Shown: one piece after another, positions 53,909 to 62,911 of the stretch
Layout of the letters: each line of letters starts with the position of its first letter
How positions within the stretch are numbered: the stretch's first letter is position 1
From: UBA9214 sp964443845
GTDB lineage: Bacteria; Pseudomonadota; Gammaproteobacteria; UBA9214
Assembly (NCBI GenBank): GCA_964443845.1
Contig: CAYUFA010000006.1
Location: 1 to 64,000 of the forward strand
Reading direction: 5' to 3'
DNA: 64,000 bases
Translations under genes and position numbers: made by a program
Notes under the pieces: generated by a model
Databases searched by the model: none
Seen by the model: only the letters and a program-made list of their open reading frames with translations
Told to the model about the DNA's origin: nothing

Positions 53909-54763
53909 TCAGTTTCCTTTCAGCCGGTTGGTGGAGAACTCCCAGGTGCGCGTGATGTGCAGGATATCGGCCTCCTTGCGGATTTCCGGGGGAAACGGCA
54001 GGTAGGGCGCCGCCAGGTTCACGATACGCACGGCGGCCTCGTCCAGCACCGGGTAGCCGGATGGACGTATGACCCTGATTTCACGCACGGTACCGTCGGC
54101 GTTCAGTGCGACGTCCAGCATCAGCTTGCCGGAAATGCCGGCCCGGCGCGCCTCGTCGGGGTAATTCAGGTTGCCGACCCGCTCGACTTTCCTGACCCAT
54201 TCCGACATGTAGTTGGCGTATTTGAATTCCTGGGTGCGCGCCGATACGAAAATCTGCCGTGGTCGGTCGGCATAGGCCTGCAGGTTGGCGTCAAGCTGTT
54301 CGCTGAGGTTGACCATTTCCATGCTGCGCTCGACCAGCCGGGTGGCGCTGATATCCGGTTTTTTGCTGTCCGGGTTGCTGGTGTCCTGTTGCCGGACGCG
54401 GGTTTCCGCGCTCGGGGCGGTGATGACCCGGGCGGGTGCGGCAACCGGGTGCCGGGGCTGCATGGCAATGGCCTGTTCCGGAACCGCGATTTCGGGTTGC
54501 ACCTTTTTCCGGGTGTTGCCGCTGCCGTCCTGGCTGGTCTGTGCGAGGTAGTCCGCCTTCTCGGGTGGCGGTGTGTGGCGCGTGGCGATGGTGATATCCA
54601 GCGTGGGCAGCGTATGTTCCGGGGCGGCAGGCCGGTCAAAGGCGAAGGTGATGCCGAGGATGACCATGGCGTGCAGCGCCACGGCAAAGAACAGGGTCAG
54701 TGCCAGCCGGTCCGTGGTGGTGACGGCGTTGTCGACGAGCGGCTGGGTCTGTGTATCGGGCAT
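53909..54763 (-). CDS. tonB: TonB family energy transducer
   Basis: A 284-aa TonB-like protein. It has an N-terminal membrane anchor (about 20-42), a Pro-rich and charged periplasmic linker, then the TonB C-terminal domain at about 185-280 (VGNLNYPDEARRAGISGKLMLDVALNADGTVREIRVIRPSGYPVLDEAAVRIV). No exbB or exbD lies next to it. It heads tonB-yqgE-ruvX-pyrRBX, the usual gammaproteobacterial order downstream of gshB, although here gshB is 3.3 kb away. Confidence 0.92.
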   Translation of the reverse strand: MPDTQTQPLVDNAVTTTDRLALTLFFAVALHAMVILGITFAFDRPAAPEHTLPTLDITIATRHTPPPEKADYLAQTSQDGSGNTRKKVQPEIAVPEQAIAMQPRHPVAAPARVITAPSAETRVRQQDTSNPDSKKPDISATRLVERSMEMVNLSEQLDANLQAYADRPRQIFVSARTQEFKYANYMSEWVRKVERVGNLNYPDEARRAGISGKLMLDVALNADGTVREIRVIRPSGYPVLDEAAVRIVNLAAPYLPFPPEIRKEADILHITRTWEFSTNRLKGN

Positions 54764-55009
54764 GGAATCGCAGGTTCACTACCGTGACCGGAAGTATAGC
54801 GCCAGCCGGACGCCGGAACCTATCTCCAGTTCACGCGCGGCCGTGAGTGCGGCGCTGTTTTGTACACACTGCGCCGGGGCCCTGCCGTAACCGCTGCCGG
54901 CTGTCGCCGCACTACCGGGCAAGGCAGCGTCCGCAGGCGGCCGGCCCGCTTCCCGCGGCGGTGCGTGCGCAGCATACTCCGTCAGACTGCACCAGCGGCC
55001 GGGCGTTCA

Positions 55010-55435
55010 CTACCAGCAATGCGCGCGCAGGTAATCGCTGAATTCCTTGCCTTGCTGGCGGTCCCGCGTTGCATACCAGCGTGACCGGGTTTGCCGGCAC
55101 TGCGTGCGCTGCGCGGCGCTGGTGCGCGCCTGCTTGCTCCGGAGTGCCTCTGCTTCCCGGCGCCGGCGCTTGCTGCGCACCTCGAGACGCTGCAGTCGTG
55201 CCCTTTCACCGCCCCGCAGGCCGCCGGGTGGTTCCCCCGCAGGGGCGGGATGACCCGTGTCGAGCCGGCGTGCATTGCTCGCGCCGGACGGTGGCAGGTG
55301 ATCGCTGTAGTGCTGCTGTCCGGCGCGGTCGGTCCAGTGCCAGATGTGGCCGGCCGCGACGGCCAGCGTCGACAGGGCGCCGGCGAGCCCGCCGCACAGC
55401 CACCGACGGAATCGCTTTTTTGTCCTGCAATCCAT
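55010..55435 (-). CDS. DUF4124 domain exported protein
   Basis: A 141-aa protein with a signal or anchor sequence (RRWLCGGLAGALSTLAVAAG), then the DUF4124 motif HIWHWTDRAGQQHYSDHLPP, then an extended, strongly basic Arg-rich helix (RLQRLEVRSKRRRREAEALRSKQ). DUF4124 is a short extracytoplasmic domain of unknown function with a typical W-x-D-x-x-G-x-x-x-Y/F-S/T-D pattern, visible here. The start ATG is at 55435; longer frames upstream are unsupported. Spacers on both sides (54764-55009 and 55436-55669) show no gene. Confidence 0.75.
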   Translation of the reverse strand: MDCRTKKRFRRWLCGGLAGALSTLAVAAGHIWHWTDRAGQQHYSDHLPPSGASNARRLDTGHPAPAGEPPGGLRGGERARLQRLEVRSKRRRREAEALRSKQARTSAAQRTQCRQTRSRWYATRDRQQGKEFSDYLRAHCW

Positions 55436-55669
55436 TGATAAAACTCGAGAATAGACGCCTGGCCCGAGGTGACCGGGGCAGCATAGCGCGGCTTGTGGGG
55501 GCACGGACAGGCGTGCGCGGCGATCACACAGGTAGGAACGGGCTGATTTCGGGAACTCAAGTACGCCCGGCGCCGGCCGACAGGTCTCGACAGTCGAAAA
55601 GGGCATGCGTGCAGCAGCCGGCTGCATCGGAAGCCAGGCAGCATCCGCTGTCCACCGACAGGGCCCGGG

Positions 55670-56065
55670 ATGAGAAAATTTCCAGATCGTTACTGGCACG
55701 TCGCGGTCGTGTTGCTGACCGGAGTGTTGTCCTGTCTGCCTCCGGTCGCCGTACCGGCCAGCGACGGTTATCTCCGCGCACTGGAGGCGGAGGCCAGTGA
55801 CACCGGAGCCAGAAGCACAGCGCCGGCGGCACCGGCACACCAGGCCGCGCCACCGGCGGGCATGTTGCAGGACCGGCGAACTATCCGGCCAGGTATGGAC
55901 TTCGGGGCGTTCGAGACCGAGCTGGAAGAGGCCTATCCGGGAACCTGGTTCCTGTACGAGAAGCTGGGCGCTCCGCAACGCAAGGCCGTGTACGGTGCCT
56001 ACCGAAAGGATGGCCGGACTGCCGCCGTGCGGAATGAAATCGTGCGGCAACTGTCCGGTCACTGA
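55670..56065 (+). CDS. small exported protein of unknown function
   Basis: A 131-aa protein with a signal peptide (HVAVVLLTGVLSCLPPVAVPAS), an Ala/Pro-rich linker and a compact C-terminal domain of about 55 residues (FGAFETELEEAYPGTWFLYEKLGAPQRKAVYGAYRKDG...VRNEIVRQL) that looks like an all-helical fold. I do not recognise it. It lies 37 bases upstream of the periplasmic rhodanese on the same strand, so the two may work together. A GATGAG-like sequence precedes the ATG but the ribosome-binding site is weak. Confidence 0.6.
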   Translation: MRKFPDRYWHVAVVLLTGVLSCLPPVAVPASDGYLRALEAEASDTGARSTAPAAPAHQAAPPAGMLQDRRTIRPGMDFGAFETELEEAYPGTWFLYEKLGAPQRKAVYGAYRKDGRTAAVRNEIVRQLSGH

Positions 56066-56102
56066 ACTCCGGATTGATGATTTTCTGACCAGGGGGTGAG
56101 TG

Positions 56103-56855
56103 ATGAAGAAAACGTTCCTTTCCGGCAGTGCCGCCATGGCCCTGGCGCTGGCTGCAAACCTGCTGATGCCTGGCAGTGCCGCAGCCGTGGACGTAATGCT
56201 GACGGACTATCTTGCCTATGTCGACGTCCAGCAGGACGGGAAAACGGTGCGCGTGCAACGTATCCAGGACCAGCACAACCTGCTGGAGGACGGATATGCC
56301 AAGACCTCGCGCAAGTGCCCGCCGTTCTGCATCCAGCCCATGAAGGTGGCCCCCGGTGTGACCACGATCGGCGAGGCCGAGATCTTTCGTTTCATGGATC
56401 ACCAGCTCAAGTCGGGCACGGGACTGATCATCGACGCCCGTACCCCGTCCTGGCACGAAAAGGGCACCATCCCGGGCTCCATCAACATCCCGTTCACCGT
56501 GTTCGACGGTGACGACGACAACCCGGAAACCGTTGCCGCCCTGGAAAAGGTGGGTGGCGTGCCGCGTGGCGAGGTCGGCTCCTGGACCCGCAGGCTCGAG
56601 CAGGCCGTGGCCCCGCTGGGCTGGTTCGGGGCCGACAAAAAGACCGATCACTGGGATTTCACCCATGCCAAACAGCTGGTGTTGTGGTGCAACGGCCCCT
56701 GGTGCGGACAGTCACCGCGCGCCATTCACGCGCTGCTCCGGCACGGGTTTCCGGCGCAAGACATTTTCTACTACCGGGGTGGCATGCAGATGTGGAAGAT
56801 CCTCGGTCTGACCACGGTGATCCCGGCGAAGGACCGGGCGGTGGCACAGAAGTAA
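56103..56855 (+). CDS. periplasmic rhodanese-domain protein
   Basis: A 250-aa exported protein with a signal peptide (FLSGSAAMALALAANLLMPGSAAA) and a rhodanese domain at about 100-245: LIIDARTPSWHEKGTIPGSINIPF, then the active-site loop WCNGPWCGQSPRAIHALLRHGF with catalytic Cys and a second Cys, and YYRGGMQMWKILGL. An extra N-terminal segment holds SRKCPPFCIQPMKV. Sulfur transfer is expected, with an unknown partner. AGGGGGTGAG precedes ATG 56103; GTG 56100 is in frame. Confidence 0.85.
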   Translation: MKKTFLSGSAAMALALAANLLMPGSAAAVDVMLTDYLAYVDVQQDGKTVRVQRIQDQHNLLEDGYAKTSRKCPPFCIQPMKVAPGVTTIGEAEIFRFMDHQLKSGTGLIIDARTPSWHEKGTIPGSINIPFTVFDGDDDNPETVAALEKVGGVPRGEVGSWTRRLEQAVAPLGWFGADKKTDHWDFTHAKQLVLWCNGPWCGQSPRAIHALLRHGFPAQDIFYYRGGMQMWKILGLTTVIPAKDRAVAQK

Positions 56856-56879
56856 CCCGCCGGGACAGGGCATGGCAGG

Positions 56880-56900
56880 GGGGCGCGGGCGCGCCCCTTT
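56880..56900 (+). terminator. possible terminator after the rhodanese gene
   Basis: A stem GGGGCGC / GCGCCCC with loop GGGC is followed by TTTG, 24 bases after the stop. The T-run is short. Confidence 0.5.
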
Positions 56901-56918
56901 GTCATTCCGGCGGCGGAT

Positions 56919-57018
56919 NNNNNNNNNNNNNNNNNNNNNNNNNNNNNNNNNNNNNNNNNNNNNNNNNNNNNNNNNNNNNNNNNNNNNNNNNNNNNNNNNN
57001 NNNNNNNNNNNNNNNNNN
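56919..57018. other. assembly gap 2 (100 N)
   Basis: Exactly 100 N. The base strings at its edges are alike: GGCGGAT ends the left side (56912-56918) and GGCGGAT begins the right side (57019-57025). This suggests that the two contigs may overlap by about 7 bases and that the true gap is near zero, but it is not proof. No gene is cut: the rhodanese gene ends before and the apbE stop is at 57025-57027. Confidence 0.98.
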
Positions 57019-57024
57019 GGCGGA

Positions 57025-58125
57025 TCAGTCCGGCCCCTCCACGCGAATCTGTGCGTGGACCGCAGGATCCATGTGGATGATGGCGCGCATCGCCGGGGTC
57101 ATATGAATGACGCCGTGGCTGTCCACCAGCAGTGCACGGTCGATCCCCATGCGCCGGGCGATTTCCAGCCAGCGCTCCGGTCCGGCGACGAACAGGGCGG
57201 TGGACGCGGCATCCGCCAGCCCGGCGTTTTCGTGCACCACCGTGACGGCCTCCGTCCCGGTGGCCGGGTAGCCGGTGCGCGGGTCGAGAATGTGGGGATA
57301 GCGCTTGCCGTTCACCTCGAACAGCCGTTCATAGTCACCGGAAGTCAGCACGCTGGTATCACCGTTGGTGTCGATGCTGGCCAGCAGTCCGCTGCCGCGC
57401 GGGCTGCGGATGCCGATGTGCCAGGGTCGTGCGCCGTGCGCGCCGATCGCCTTCAGGTTGCCGCCGGCGTTGATGATGGCGTTCCCGATGCCGCGTGCGC
57501 GCAGCATCTCGACCACGCGGTCGAGGGCGTAGCCCTTGGCAAAACCGCCGAGGTCGTAGGCGACGCCGGCGTTGCGGCTCTGGAAGCGGTCGCCGTTGAC
57601 GCGGATGTCCTCCACCGTCGGTGCCTGCGCCAGCCAGGCCGCGATCGCGGCCGGGTCGGGCGTGGTGCCGGGTGGCAACGGGTCACCCTGGAAGCCCCAC
57701 AGTGCGAGCAGCTTGCCGATGACCGGGTCGTAGAGGTTGTCACTCAGTCGTGCCAGCCGGTTGGCCTCCAGCAGCAGTGGCCGCAGGTCCGCATCCACCG
57801 TAACCGGCTGCAGGGTGTCCAGGGCGGCGTTGAGCCGCGTCAGCTTGCCGGGCTCCCAGGCGTGCCAGTCGTGGTGCCAGCGCTGGAACTGCCGGTCGAT
57901 CACGTCGCTCACCTGCGCGGCGCGGGCCGGATCGACGCCATACAGCGTGAGGTCGATGAGCGTCCCGAAGGCGAGGTATTCGTCGTGGAAGACCGGCTCC
58001 CGCTGCCGGCCGCAAGCGGATATCAGCAGGACCAGCAACAGGCCGAGCAGTGCCGTGCCGGCGGCCCGGCTGCGGCGGTCCGCCGCCGACCGGCGGTACA
58101 TCCGGGCGCCGGCCACCGGGTTCAT
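57025..58125 (-). CDS. apbE: FAD:protein FMN transferase ApbE
   Basis: Attaches FMN covalently to Thr/Ser residues of proteins such as NqrB/NqrC or RnfG/RnfD. The 366-aa protein is a lipoprotein by signal (LLLVLLISACGRQ). The ApbE domain shows FGTLIDLTLYG, YDLGGFAKGYALDRVVEML, NAGGNLKAIG and HILDPRTGYPA. The first Met or Met 9 could be the start. It overlaps gshB by 4 bases. The nqr or rnf target genes are not in the window. Confidence 0.93.
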   Translation of the reverse strand: MNPVAGARMYRRSAADRRSRAAGTALLGLLLVLLISACGRQREPVFHDEYLAFGTLIDLTLYGVDPARAAQVSDVIDRQFQRWHHDWHAWEPGKLTRLNAALDTLQPVTVDADLRPLLLEANRLARLSDNLYDPVIGKLLALWGFQGDPLPPGTTPDPAAIAAWLAQAPTVEDIRVNGDRFQSRNAGVAYDLGGFAKGYALDRVVEMLRARGIGNAIINAGGNLKAIGAHGARPWHIGIRSPRGSGLLASIDTNGDTSVLTSGDYERLFEVNGKRYPHILDPRTGYPATGTEAVTVVHENAGLADAASTALFVAGPERWLEIARRMGIDRALLVDSHGVIHMTPAMRAIIHMDPAVHAQIRVEGPD

Positions 58126-59081
58126 GGCGTGGCGGCCGGGAGCCGCGCGGCAATCGCGTCCATGACCTGACCGGCGATGTCGCTGCCGTATTGCGTATCG
58201 AGCTCGCGGATGCAGGTCGGGCTGGTCACGTTGATCTCGGTCAGGTAGTCGCCGATGACATCCAGACCGACAAACAGCAGTCCCTGCGCGCGCAGCACCG
58301 GCGCGGTCTGTGCGCAGATCCAGCGGTCGCGTTCCGTGAGATCGACGCCCACCCCGGTGCCGCCGGCGGCCAGGTTGCCGCGGCTCTCGCCGGCGGCCGG
58401 GATGCGCGCCAGGGCATGGGGGAAAGGCGTGCCGTCGATCATCAGGATGCGCTTGTCACCGGCACGGATCTCGGGGATAAAGCGTTGTGCCATGGCACTC
58501 TGCCGCCCGTTATCGGTGATGGTCTCCAGGATGACGTGCAGGTTCGGGTCGTCGCTGCGGACCCGGAACACCGAGGCGCCGCCCATTCCATTGAGCGGTT
58601 TGACGACGATGTCGCCGTGTTCCCCGAGGAAGGCCTTCAGCCGCTGCCGGTCCCGGCTGACGCACATCGGTGCACAGCACTGGCTGAACCAGGCGGTGTA
58701 GAGCTTTTCGTTGGCATTGCGGATGGCTGCCGGGCGATTGACCACCAGTACGCCACCGGCCTCGGCACGCTCCAGCAGGAACGTCGTGTACAGGTACTCG
58801 AGGTCGACCGGCGGGTCCTTGCGCATCAGCACTACGTCGAGCGTGTGCAGCGGCACGGTGACCGGCGCCTGCAGGGTGAACCAGTCGTGCGGGTCCGCAC
58901 GCACCACCAGGCGCGCCATGCGGGCATGGCATTCGCCGTCGCGCAGGAACAGGTCGGCCTGCTCCATGTACCACAGTTCCCAGCCGCGCTGCTGTGCCGC
59001 CAGCAGCAGCGCCAGCGTGCTGTCTTTCTTGTAGTGGATGGACCCGATCGGGTCCATGACCACACCCAGCCTGGTGCTCAT
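58122..59081 (-). CDS. gshB: glutathione synthetase
   Basis: ATP-grasp enzyme joining gamma-glutamylcysteine and glycine. The 319-aa protein has MDPIGSIHYKKDSTLALL, VVKPLNGMGGASVFRV, RFIPEIRAGDKRILMIDG and EINVTSPTCIRELD. Usual gshB length and position near tonB, but separated from tonB by about 3.3 kb of other genes. Divergent from pilG. Confidence 0.96.
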   Translation of the reverse strand: MSTRLGVVMDPIGSIHYKKDSTLALLLAAQQRGWELWYMEQADLFLRDGECHARMARLVVRADPHDWFTLQAPVTVPLHTLDVVLMRKDPPVDLEYLYTTFLLERAEAGGVLVVNRPAAIRNANEKLYTAWFSQCCAPMCVSRDRQRLKAFLGEHGDIVVKPLNGMGGASVFRVRSDDPNLHVILETITDNGRQSAMAQRFIPEIRAGDKRILMIDGTPFPHALARIPAAGESRGNLAAGGTGVGVDLTERDRWICAQTAPVLRAQGLLFVGLDVIGDYLTEINVTSPTCIRELDTQYGSDIAGQVMDAIAARLPAATP

Positions 59082-59301
59082 GCGCTTCCTCTGGAGCCAT
59101 CACCCGGACCGAACCCGTGGCCGGAGCGGCGTGCATAAAGTTTGCTGACCGGTAGTCGATAACTCGTTGTATCCGAATACCAATACTAAATGAATTCCCG
59201 CGCGCCGGGGGCAGCCCGCGCAGCGGGGTACGTTGAAGCTCGCCGGCGTGCCGGGGATGGCCGCCGAAAAGCCAGATGGAACAGACACATAGAGGTCGAG
59301 T

Positions 59302-59757
59302 ATGCAAGGCAGTCTACCGGCAGGCGAAACCCCGGAGCACAGCACCGGCACGGTTGCGGAAGAGGGTGCGAACGGCTCTGCGCGACCGATCCGCATCATG
59401 GTGATCGACGACAGCAAGACCATCCGCCGCACCGCCGAGAGCCTGCTGAGCAGCGAGGGCTTCGACGTCATCCTGGCCACGGACGGGTTCGAGGCCCTCA
59501 GTCTGATTGCCGATCACCGTCCCGACCTGATTTTTCTTGACGTCATGATGCCACGCCTGGACGGCTACCAGACCTGCGCACTGATCAAGCACCACAGGAT
59601 TTTCCGCGCGACGCCGGTCGTCATGCTGTCGAGCAAGGACGGGCTGTTCGACCGGGCCCGCGGCCGCGTGGTGGGTTCTGACCACTACATCACCAAGCCG
59701 TTTACGCGCGACGAGTTGCTGGCTGCGATCGGCCGGCATTGCAGGACACCAGAGTAA
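59302..59757 (+). CDS. pilG: twitching motility response regulator PilG
   Basis: CheY-like receiver of the Pil-Chp chemosensory system. The 151-aa protein contains IMVIDDSKTIRRTAESLL, the phospho-acceptor Asp in LIFLDVMMPRLDGYQT, VVMLSSKDGLFDRARG and ITKPFTRDEL, closely matching PilG. About 30 residues precede the domain, longer than in Pseudomonas; an internal ATG at 59398 would delete essential sequence. It is divergent from gshB over 220 bases, which hold no gene. Confidence 0.93.
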   Translation: MQGSLPAGETPEHSTGTVAEEGANGSARPIRIMVIDDSKTIRRTAESLLSSEGFDVILATDGFEALSLIADHRPDLIFLDVMMPRLDGYQTCALIKHHRIFRATPVVMLSSKDGLFDRARGRVVGSDHYITKPFTRDELLAAIGRHCRTPE

Positions 59758-59791
59758 CCAGTTTCTCAACAGGACCGGAGAGGCAGTTCCC

Positions 59792-60157
59792 ATGACACGT
59801 ATCATGATCGTCGACGATTCACCTACCGATGCACACGTTCTCAGGAAGATCCTCGAGAAGCACGGGTATCACACGGTGCTGGCTGCCGATGCGCGCGAGG
59901 GAATCGAGGCGGCGCACCGCGAGAAACCCGACCTGATCCTGATGGACGTGGTCATGCCGGGCCTGAACGGATTCCAGGCAACACGCGAACTGACCTCGGA
60001 CCCGGAAACGGCCGGCATCCCGATCATCATTGTTACCCGCAAGGATCAGCAGGTGGATCGAGTCTGGGGCATGCGCCAGGGTGCCCGCGACTACCTGACC
60101 AAGCCGGTCAAGGAAAAAACCCTGCTCAACCTGATCAACGAGGCGCTGATCGCGTAA
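59792..60157 (+). CDS. pilH: twitching motility response regulator PilH
   Basis: A 121-aa stand-alone receiver: TRIMIVDDSPTDAHVLRKIL, the phospho-acceptor Asp in LILMDVVMPGLNGFQATREL and YLTKPVKEKTLL. PilH acts with PilG in controlling pilus extension and retraction. It follows pilG by 34 bases with AGGAGAGGCA-type spacing before the ATG. Confidence 0.94.
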   Translation: MTRIMIVDDSPTDAHVLRKILEKHGYHTVLAADAREGIEAAHREKPDLILMDVVMPGLNGFQATRELTSDPETAGIPIIIVTRKDQQVDRVWGMRQGARDYLTKPVKEKTLLNLINEALIA

Positions 60158-60163
60158 CCGCCG

Positions 60164-60709
60164 ATGAATGTTGCACAGTCACTGGACCCGCTTGCGATCC
60201 TCAGGGAACTGGAGGACCAGTGCCGCGGCAGCGCGACCGGACAGTCGCGCGATGCCTCCGCCGGCAGCGAGTGGTCCGGCATCGCGTTTCGCATCGGCCG
60301 CGACTGCCTGGTTTCGCAGCTCGGTGAAGTGATCGAGGTGCTGGAATACCCGGTACTTTCACAGGTCCCGCGCACCCGTTCCTGGGTGCTCGGGATTGCC
60401 AACGTACGCGGCAACCTGCTGCCGGTCTTCGACTTCGGTGCCTGGCTGGGCGGCGAGGCGACCGTGCCGGGCAGCCGCACCCGCGTGCTGGTGGTCGACC
60501 ACGGCGGGATCTACGCGGGCCTGGTGGTGGACGAGGTCTTCGGGATCCGGCACTTCCTGCAGGAGGAATATACCGCGAGTGACAGCGCCGCGGCCGGCAT
60601 CCTGCAACCGTACCTGAAGAACGGGTTCCGGCGCGGTGACCAGGTATGGAGCATTTTCAATCTTCACGAACTGGTGCTGGAACCCGGTTTCCTGAAGACG
60701 GCGATGTAG
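60164..60709 (+). CDS. pilI: CheW-like chemosensory adaptor PilI
   Basis: A 181-aa CheW-domain protein coupling the receptor PilJ to the kinase PilL/ChpA. It has GIAFRIGRDCLVSQLGEVIEVLEYP, VLGIANVRGNLLPVFDFGAWLGG and VLVVDHGGIYAGLVVDEVFG. The start lies 6 bases after pilH stops. Confidence 0.92.
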   Translation: MNVAQSLDPLAILRELEDQCRGSATGQSRDASAGSEWSGIAFRIGRDCLVSQLGEVIEVLEYPVLSQVPRTRSWVLGIANVRGNLLPVFDFGAWLGGEATVPGSRTRVLVVDHGGIYAGLVVDEVFGIRHFLQEEYTASDSAAAGILQPYLKNGFRRGDQVWSIFNLHELVLEPGFLKTAM

Positions 60710-60770
60710 CAGGCGTACATGCGGTTCGTGATTTTCAATTCGGGTGAATCAAACGGTCAGGAGACGGACC

Positions 60771-62783
60771 ATGAGAAAGATGTTCAAGGTAAGTAAATTC
60801 GGCACCAGCCGCCGCATGAAACTGCTGGCGCTGCTGACGGCGTGCGCGGTGATCGCCACGGCCTGGACCTTCGTCAAGGTCGGCGAGCAGGCGTCCACGG
60901 ACCAGATGCGGCTGGCCAACGTCAACGAGGAACTGGTGCTGTCGCAACAGGTGGCCAAGTTTGCCCTCGCTGCCACGAGTGGCAACACCGAAGCGTTCGC
61001 CAGTATGAAAAAGTCCAAGAACCGGTTTACCGAGATCCTCGATCAGCAGATGAAGGATTTCGGCGATCCCACCGGCGCCGGCGATTCACCCGATAGCCTG
61101 GCCCTGGTCAACCTGGACAACCGCTGGAGCGGCTTTCGGCACAACATCGACGCCGTGCTCGACGGCCAGTTCCTGATCCTGGCGATGGCCGAGGCGACCA
61201 AGCTGATGAACGAGGTCATGCCCCAGATGATGGATCTCAACCAGGACGTCGTCGATACCCTGGTCAAGCAAGGGGCCAGTGCCACACAGGTCAGCCTGGC
61301 CGCCCGCCAGGCCATGCTGGGGCAGCGCATCGTCAACAGCCTCAACAGTGTCATGGCCGGTAAGGGCACGGAGTCGTCGGCACTGGCGTTTGCCGCCGAT
61401 ACCAAGGAGTTCGGCCACGTGCTGGACGGTTTCATGCGTGGCACCGGCGGCATTGCGCAGCTGAAGGGTTCCGCCCTGCAGGACCGGGTGCGGAAGATCG
61501 CACTGCTGTTCAGCCGCATCAGCGACAATGCCGCGTCGATCGTGGAAAATGCCGAGGAACTGGTCTCCATCCAGGCGGCGGCAGCCGACATCAACGGCCA
61601 GAGCGAGGCCCTGTTCAACGCGGCGCGCGACCTGCAGAAGGTGCTGCTGGACAGCCAGGGCGGGCGCCTTGTCAGCATCCAGCTGGCCTATGCGCTGGGC
61701 GCACTCACCCTGTTCCTGCTGTTCTTCATGGGATTCGAGACGCTGCGTACGCAGCGCAGGCGCAATACCGATGTCGAGAAGGAAAACTACCACAACCAGG
61801 AGGCGATCATGCGCCTGCTGGACGAGATGGGTGACCTGGCCTCCGGTGATCTGACCGTGCATACCACGGTCACGGCTGACTTCACGGGAGCGATTGCGGA
61901 TTCGATCAATGTCACCATCGATTCCCTGCGCGGGCTGGTCAAGACCATCAATGACACCTCCAGCCGGCTGACCGGGTCGGTGCTGGAAACCGAGGAAATC
62001 GCCGCCCGCATGGCCGATGCCAGCAAACAGCAGTCGGAAGGCGTGACGACCGCCGGCAAGGCGATTACGGACATGTCGCTCACCATGAGCGAGGTGTCCA
62101 GCAATGCCAACGAATCGTCCAAGGTGGCCATGCGCTCCGTGGAGATCGCCAAGCATGGCGGTGAGGCGGTGAAGCGCACCATGTCCGGTATGGACACGAT
62201 TCGCGAGCATATCCAGGAGACCTCCAAGCGCATCAAGCGGCTCGGCGAAAGCTCGCAGGAAATCGGCGATATCGTGGAACTCATCAATGACATCGCCGAG
62301 CAGACCAACATTCTCGCGCTCAACGCCTCGATCCAGGCCGCCATGGCCGGTGAGGCGGGACGCGGCTTCGCCGTGGTGGCCGACGAGGTGCAGCGGCTCG
62401 CCGAGCGTTCCGCCAACGCGACCCGGCAGATCGAGGCCCTGGTGAAAACCATTCAGGCCGACACCAACGAAGCCGTGATCTCGATGGAAAAGAGTACCTC
62501 GGGCGTGGTCACCGGTGCACAGCTGGCGGAAAACGCCGGCGGTGCACTGGAGGAAATCGAGACCGTGTCCGAACAGCTCGCCGGGCTGATTCTCGGCATT
62601 TCCGGTGAGGCGCGCGAGCAGGCCGAAACGGCATCGCAGATGGCGGTTTCCATGCAGGGTATCCAGGAACTGACCAGGCAGGCTACCGACGGAGCCGACC
62701 AGACCGCGCGGTCCATCGGCACGCTGGCGCGGCTGGCGCAGGACCTCGACAAGTCAGTGGCCGGTTTCAAGCTGCCGCAGTAA
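60771..62783 (+). CDS. pilJ: methyl-accepting chemotaxis protein PilJ
   Basis: Membrane receptor of the Pil-Chp system, 670 aa. It has a transmembrane helix near residues 15-40, a large periplasmic region, a second helix near 305-325 (YALGALTLFLLFFMGFE), a HAMP-like stretch and the signalling hairpin with the conserved tip EQTNILALNASIQAAMAGEAGRGF and ADEVQRLAERSA. The start ATG is preceded by CAGGAGACG; a GTG at 60744 would be longer but less likely. Confidence 0.93.
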   Translation: MRKMFKVSKFGTSRRMKLLALLTACAVIATAWTFVKVGEQASTDQMRLANVNEELVLSQQVAKFALAATSGNTEAFASMKKSKNRFTEILDQQMKDFGDPTGAGDSPDSLALVNLDNRWSGFRHNIDAVLDGQFLILAMAEATKLMNEVMPQMMDLNQDVVDTLVKQGASATQVSLAARQAMLGQRIVNSLNSVMAGKGTESSALAFAADTKEFGHVLDGFMRGTGGIAQLKGSALQDRVRKIALLFSRISDNAASIVENAEELVSIQAAAADINGQSEALFNAARDLQKVLLDSQGGRLVSIQLAYALGALTLFLLFFMGFETLRTQRRRNTDVEKENYHNQEAIMRLLDEMGDLASGDLTVHTTVTADFTGAIADSINVTIDSLRGLVKTINDTSSRLTGSVLETEEIAARMADASKQQSEGVTTAGKAITDMSLTMSEVSSNANESSKVAMRSVEIAKHGGEAVKRTMSGMDTIREHIQETSKRIKRLGESSQEIGDIVELINDIAEQTNILALNASIQAAMAGEAGRGFAVVADEVQRLAERSANATRQIEALVKTIQADTNEAVISMEKSTSGVVTGAQLAENAGGALEEIETVSEQLAGLILGISGEAREQAETASQMAVSMQGIQELTRQATDGADQTARSIGTLARLAQDLDKSVAGFKLPQ

Positions 62784-62911
62784 CCGTGTGCAGTCGGCAC
62801 CACAACTGACCGGGTCGGGATGGTGCGGTTTTCCGGGGCTGCCGGTGGTGTTGCCGGTGCGCTCCCGGTAACCGGACCGGCGTTCGAGGATCGCGGTCGC
62901 AAGGAATCATT

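Noticed and set aside
55436..56137. N-terminal extension of the DUF4124 protein frame up to 56137
   Set aside because: The extension is antisense to the small exported-protein gene and has no domain; the signal peptide begins at 55435.
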